Shown here piece by piece: positions 60,666 through 64,000 of a stretch of 64,000 nucleotides of DNA. The position numbers and the translations under genes are program-made. Source of the stretch: Kuschelorhynchus macadamiae. Its lineage: Eukaryota; Arthropoda; Insecta; Coleoptera; Curculionidae. The notes beneath the pieces were generated by a model, which saw only the letters and a program-made list of their open reading frames with translations, had not been told where the DNA came from and did not search any database. The stretch is from positions 1,234,001 to 1,298,000 of the forward strand of contig JAUTXW010000061.1 in assembly GCA_030620095.1 (NCBI GenBank), given 5' to 3'. The stretch's first letter is position 1. Each line of letters opens with the position of its first letter.

Positions 60666-61119
60666 AAATAATTTTATATTTACCAAAAAAATTTACAATT
60701 ATGTGCTTAGGCAACTTCTTTTTTAATTATAGATTTTAGTAGACTACTTGTCACCCATTCTTTTTTAAAGTTTGTTTTTTTAATTAACTTTTGTGTGTTC
60801 TTTCTGTATTTGTATACTTATATTATTTTAACCATAAATGTCAAGCTATATTCCCATCTGAGGCCATTGTTAAGACCGTGGTATTCAAGATATTTTTACC
60901 AAAATTATTATTGTTGAACAAAATGTCTGCTAAATAAAATGTTTAAAAATTAATGTTTAAAAGTACTTTGAGTCCAAATATTGCAGAAAAATCAAATCGG
61001 GTATATAGATGACCTGGTAAACTTCTCGTTAGATACGATCATAATGGTTCCTATATAAGACTAATATAAACTCAAAATTTGATTTGATATTTTGATAAGC
61101 TGATAACATTTTAGGATGA

Positions 61120-61720
61120 ATTCAACACGGCGGAACAAAAAGACTATTTTATATAGGTATTTTAAATTAGGAGTAAAAAACTATTTATCCAATTAATTCT
61201 AAATTTTGTCCACAAATCAAATGTGAATTAGGGAGTCACTGGTACCAATATTTATTGGTACGAATCGGGTATGGCGGCCTATTAAAATTTTTAAAAAACA
61301 GCATAAAAAAATCAGGAAGTTCCCTTTTCGCGAAATGCATAGCTCAAAAACTACTTATCCGATTGACACTTCAAATTTTGATCAAAAATCAAGGGATTTC
61401 ATTTTGATAAAAATCTAATATCGCGGAACAAAATGACGGCATCACAAAATGTAAAAAAATCATTATTAAAAAACTACTTAACGAATGGCCAACAAATTGC
61501 ACAAAAATAAAGTATGATATAGAGATAAACTGATAAAAATTGTCTGTAGATTCGTTATGGCGAAAAAAAATGGCAGCATAATTAAGTGTTAAAAAATCAG
61601 TAGAAAAAATTACTTATCCAGTGGACTAGAAATTAGACTAGTTACATTTCAAATGAATATTGCATAACATTTATGTTTCATGTATATACTAATATACAAA
61701 TTAGTATAACTTAAAACTGA
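61120..61720 (-). repeat. Modular dispersed repeat, copy 5 (minus orientation)
   Basis: Three or more modules, each with CTACTTATCC (or a variant) near 61190, 61350, 61480 and 61610, and TGGCG..CCATA-type text between, are the inverted form of the modules at 2.9-3.3 and 43.8-44.3 kb. Confidence 0.65.
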
Positions 61721-62265
61721 GTTTGGTAAGATTTGCCCCAGATTTACGGAAAGTTTTTTTTACATTGGATGTCGTAAAACGGAAAATTTAATGTATATTT
61801 TGTATAAATACTGTCTGCACAAAGGTAAAAAAACAATGTCTTTTTGAGTTTCTACTAAATAACGTAATACAACTTTAAAACCTTATTATTCTAGTAAAAC
61901 TTTTATATAACAAAATATAAATTCATTATAGATTAAATATTAAAATAAAAAATATTTATTTAATGTTAAATAAATCATAACAAAAAGTTCAGCTCCCAGT
62001 TTTTAATTTAGTATTTTGAGTTTCATTAAAAACAGACTTTTTCATCTTTTTTTTTCCTTAATGAGGTTAAATTTTTTTTCTTCGAATGTTCTAGGTGTTA
62101 CGAAAATGCATACAAAAAGAATTTAAATTTTTAATAGATTACCTTGAATTTTATTTGACCATGAAGTGGTTTTCTTTTTAGCTGTAAATTCTGCAGGTTT
62201 AACCCTTAAGTGGTGGCTATGATTTTTATAGTATGTCGCTTGGCCCATTTTGTACGCTATAAAGA
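61721..62265. other. Noncoding AT-rich stretch
   Basis: No gene recognised; it leads into the tandem duplication at the tail of the piggyBac relic. Confidence 0.5.
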
Positions 62266-62811
62266 AAAATGGGTTAAACATAATATAAGATATATTTTTT
62301 GGTATTTGTAATATATTGAAACAACAGTGTAATATATTTTTGAACATTTTCATTTATTTATTGATACACAAACAAGTTATGTCAAAAATGTTTATAAGAT
62401 AAAACTCAATGCAAACAGAAAACTTTTTAGGATACAAAATTTTGCAAGTTATAACAGTTTTTTTATGAACAAAGAACAAACTAGCAAACATTTTGAATGA
62501 GTGAATACATAATCCTACTACATCTCTGGCATTTAATTGGGTAAAATGGGTTAAACATAATATAAGATATATTTTTTGGTATTTGTAATATATTGAAACA
62601 ACAGTGTAATATATTTTTGAACATTTTCATTTATTTATTGATACACAAACAAGTTATGTCAAAAATGTTTATAAGATAAAACCCAATGCAAACAGAAAAC
62701 TTTTTAGGATACAAAATTTTGCAAGTTATAACAGTTTTTTTATGAACAAAGAACAAACTAGCAAACATTTTGAATGAGTGAATACATAATCTACTACATC
62801 TCTGGCATTTA
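62266..62811. repeat. Tandem duplication, period 277 bp, nearly identical
   Basis: Copy 1 at 62266-62535 and copy 2 at 62543-62811 run from AAAATGGGTTAAACATAATA to CATCTCTGGCATTTA. I saw two differences (CTC/CCC near 62408/62685 and one extra C near 62514). The unit holds the 3' tail of the piggyBac relic. Confidence 0.9.
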
Positions 62812-64000
62812 TACGGAAATACGCATTGAACACAAATTGTTTTATCAAAATCTTCAAAGATCTTCACGAGGCTTATACGGAAATACGAGAAATTGTTTTA
62901 TATCCAAAGGTAAATTCCGAATTCCAGATCTCATTATCAAACGTGGCTTCATGAGCGACATGGCTAAATTTTTTACAAACATTCTTCGATTCCTAGCAAC
63001 TTGATGTATTGCATTAAATATTACATTTGAGTTTAGGCCCGCAATATTCAATAATTTGTAGAAAATTGCCCTTAGCCATCGTCTAGTACGTTTTTGTACC
63101 GTGTAGTTAGCGCACATTTGCTCTCAACTCCTCCCTTGGTCGAATTATAAACTAACACTATGTCTGGCTTTTGTGTTTCAGAATCGACATAATCATTAAA
63201 ATGGATAGTGGAAAAAAAGATCACGGCCTTATTCTGTTTTGAGCAATAATACACCAAAGTGGTATTGTCTGAAAAGACAAACATGGATACATTTATAGGT
63301 CTAGTTTTGTTTGCAAGTTTGAGCCAAGGGGTAACTGGTATACCAGTTATCAGTTGTTAGGTTTCTATTTTTGTTCTTGAAAGGCTCCAACAATCTAAGA
63401 ACAACATCCGCTGTAGAATTTGAGGATTCATATCTTCCTACTGGTTGTTTGCCACAATATACTTCAAAATTAGGTACATAAAACATCTTAGAATCGCAGA
63501 GAGGAAATATTTTTATACCGTACTTAGCCGGTTTGTTCGGTATGTACTGTATAAATCCGCACCTGCCACGGAATGGGACTAGCATCTCGTCAGTGGTTAT
63601 GTACTCTCCTGGGCAATAATTTGTCTGACACTTTTTTATGAACGTATTTAGTATTTCTCTGCTTGGGACCAGTTTGTCCTCTTGCTTTTTTGTTCCAGAT
63701 CATCTTTATTATCAAATCTCAATGCTCCGAGAAGAAACAAAAAACGTTTATAACCCATACATGCTGGAAAAAATCAGTTTATAAAAATCTGTGTCACTCC
63801 GCTTGTTTTTTAAACCTGCCAGATAAAGAAATCCAAGCAAGGCTAATATTTCCTCTTTACTTGCCTGTTTGACATTTATTTCCCTAATATAATTTTTGTT
63901 CTAAAAGCATTTGTATAATTATTTTTTCAACCATATCTTTCGTGAAATTTTTAAAAAATACGCTTAACTCATCCATTATATCTTCCTTTTTTATTAGATG
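62680..64000 (-). pseudogene. piggyBac-type transposase relic (runs off the right edge)
   Basis: Reading down from the window end: a decayed N-terminal half, then TTDEMLVPFRGRCGFIQYIP (first catalytic Asp, about 63597), NKPAKYGIKIFPLCDSKMFY, NLTTDNWYTSYPLA (second Asp), a break near 63300, and VIFFSTIHFNDYVD. YNSTKGGVESKC follows, where the third Asp of GGVD is Glu. Then RRWLRAIFYKLLNIAGLNSN and a Cys-rich end with CVQC and CQRCSRLC. Frameshifts lie near 63300 and 63100, and stops are frequent upstream of 63600. It is better kept than the relic at 52.5 kb and differs from it in sequence. Confidence 0.8.

Overview
This window looks like a gene-poor, transposon-filled stretch of an insect genome. 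It is very AT-rich, has long (TA)n tracts, and every coding stretch I recognise is mobile: an errantivirus (an insect LTR retrovirus with env), mariner/IS630-type and piggyBac transposases, Penelope-like and non-LTR retroelement relics, and two related transposons of a cryptic family. I found no convincing host gene, rRNA, tRNA or CRISPR array. A beetle-like genome would fit, but nothing here fixes the order.

Layout. 1-1020: Penelope-like relic (RT plus GIY-YIG). 2.6-3.3 kb: first copy of a modular dispersed repeat, seen again at 14.7, 39.9, 43.8 and 61.1 kb. 4.8-6.8 kb: mariner-like element with a second, inverted 5' fragment beside it. 6890-14531: complete errantivirus with identical 201-bp LTRs, TAAT target duplication, tRNA-Ser primer site, broken gag and pol, and open env. 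18.66-22.38 kb: element A, a decayed cryptic transposon with repeated terminal motifs. 25.29-28.79 kb: element B, a 3.5-kb relative of A with near-perfect 37-bp terminal inverted repeats, subterminal repeats and a three-exon transposase-like gene broken only by one late stop codon. 32.8-34.9 kb: non-LTR retroelement relic holding a perfect 42-bp palindrome. 40.0-40.6 kb: about 560 bp of (TA)n. 40.6-41.8 kb: IS630/mariner-type transposase relic. 46.7 kb: LTR-element relic with a tRNA-Lys-type primer site. 52.5-53.5 kb and 62.7-64.0 kb: two piggyBac relics. 59.0-59.9 kb: mariner relic. 60.1-60.7 kb: non-LTR RT relic.

The most interesting system is the A/B pair. Both proteins share ESHY, a CxxC pair, FDxQQV and a DGCxGQNKN box, and both genes sit between inverted terminal motifs that recur inside the ends, as expected of transposase binding sites. 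B also shows a plausible 4-bp target duplication. I recognise this protein type only as an uncharacterised arthropod repeat-encoded family and cannot place it in a named superfamily.

The errantivirus shows how its parts would have worked together: gag is followed by pol in the -1 frame through an AAATTTT slip site, and env sits in a frame that matches in phase a leader ATG/GTAAGT donor joined to a CAG acceptor at the end of pol. Its LTRs are identical although gag-pol carries several disabling lesions, which suggests it was already defective when it inserted.
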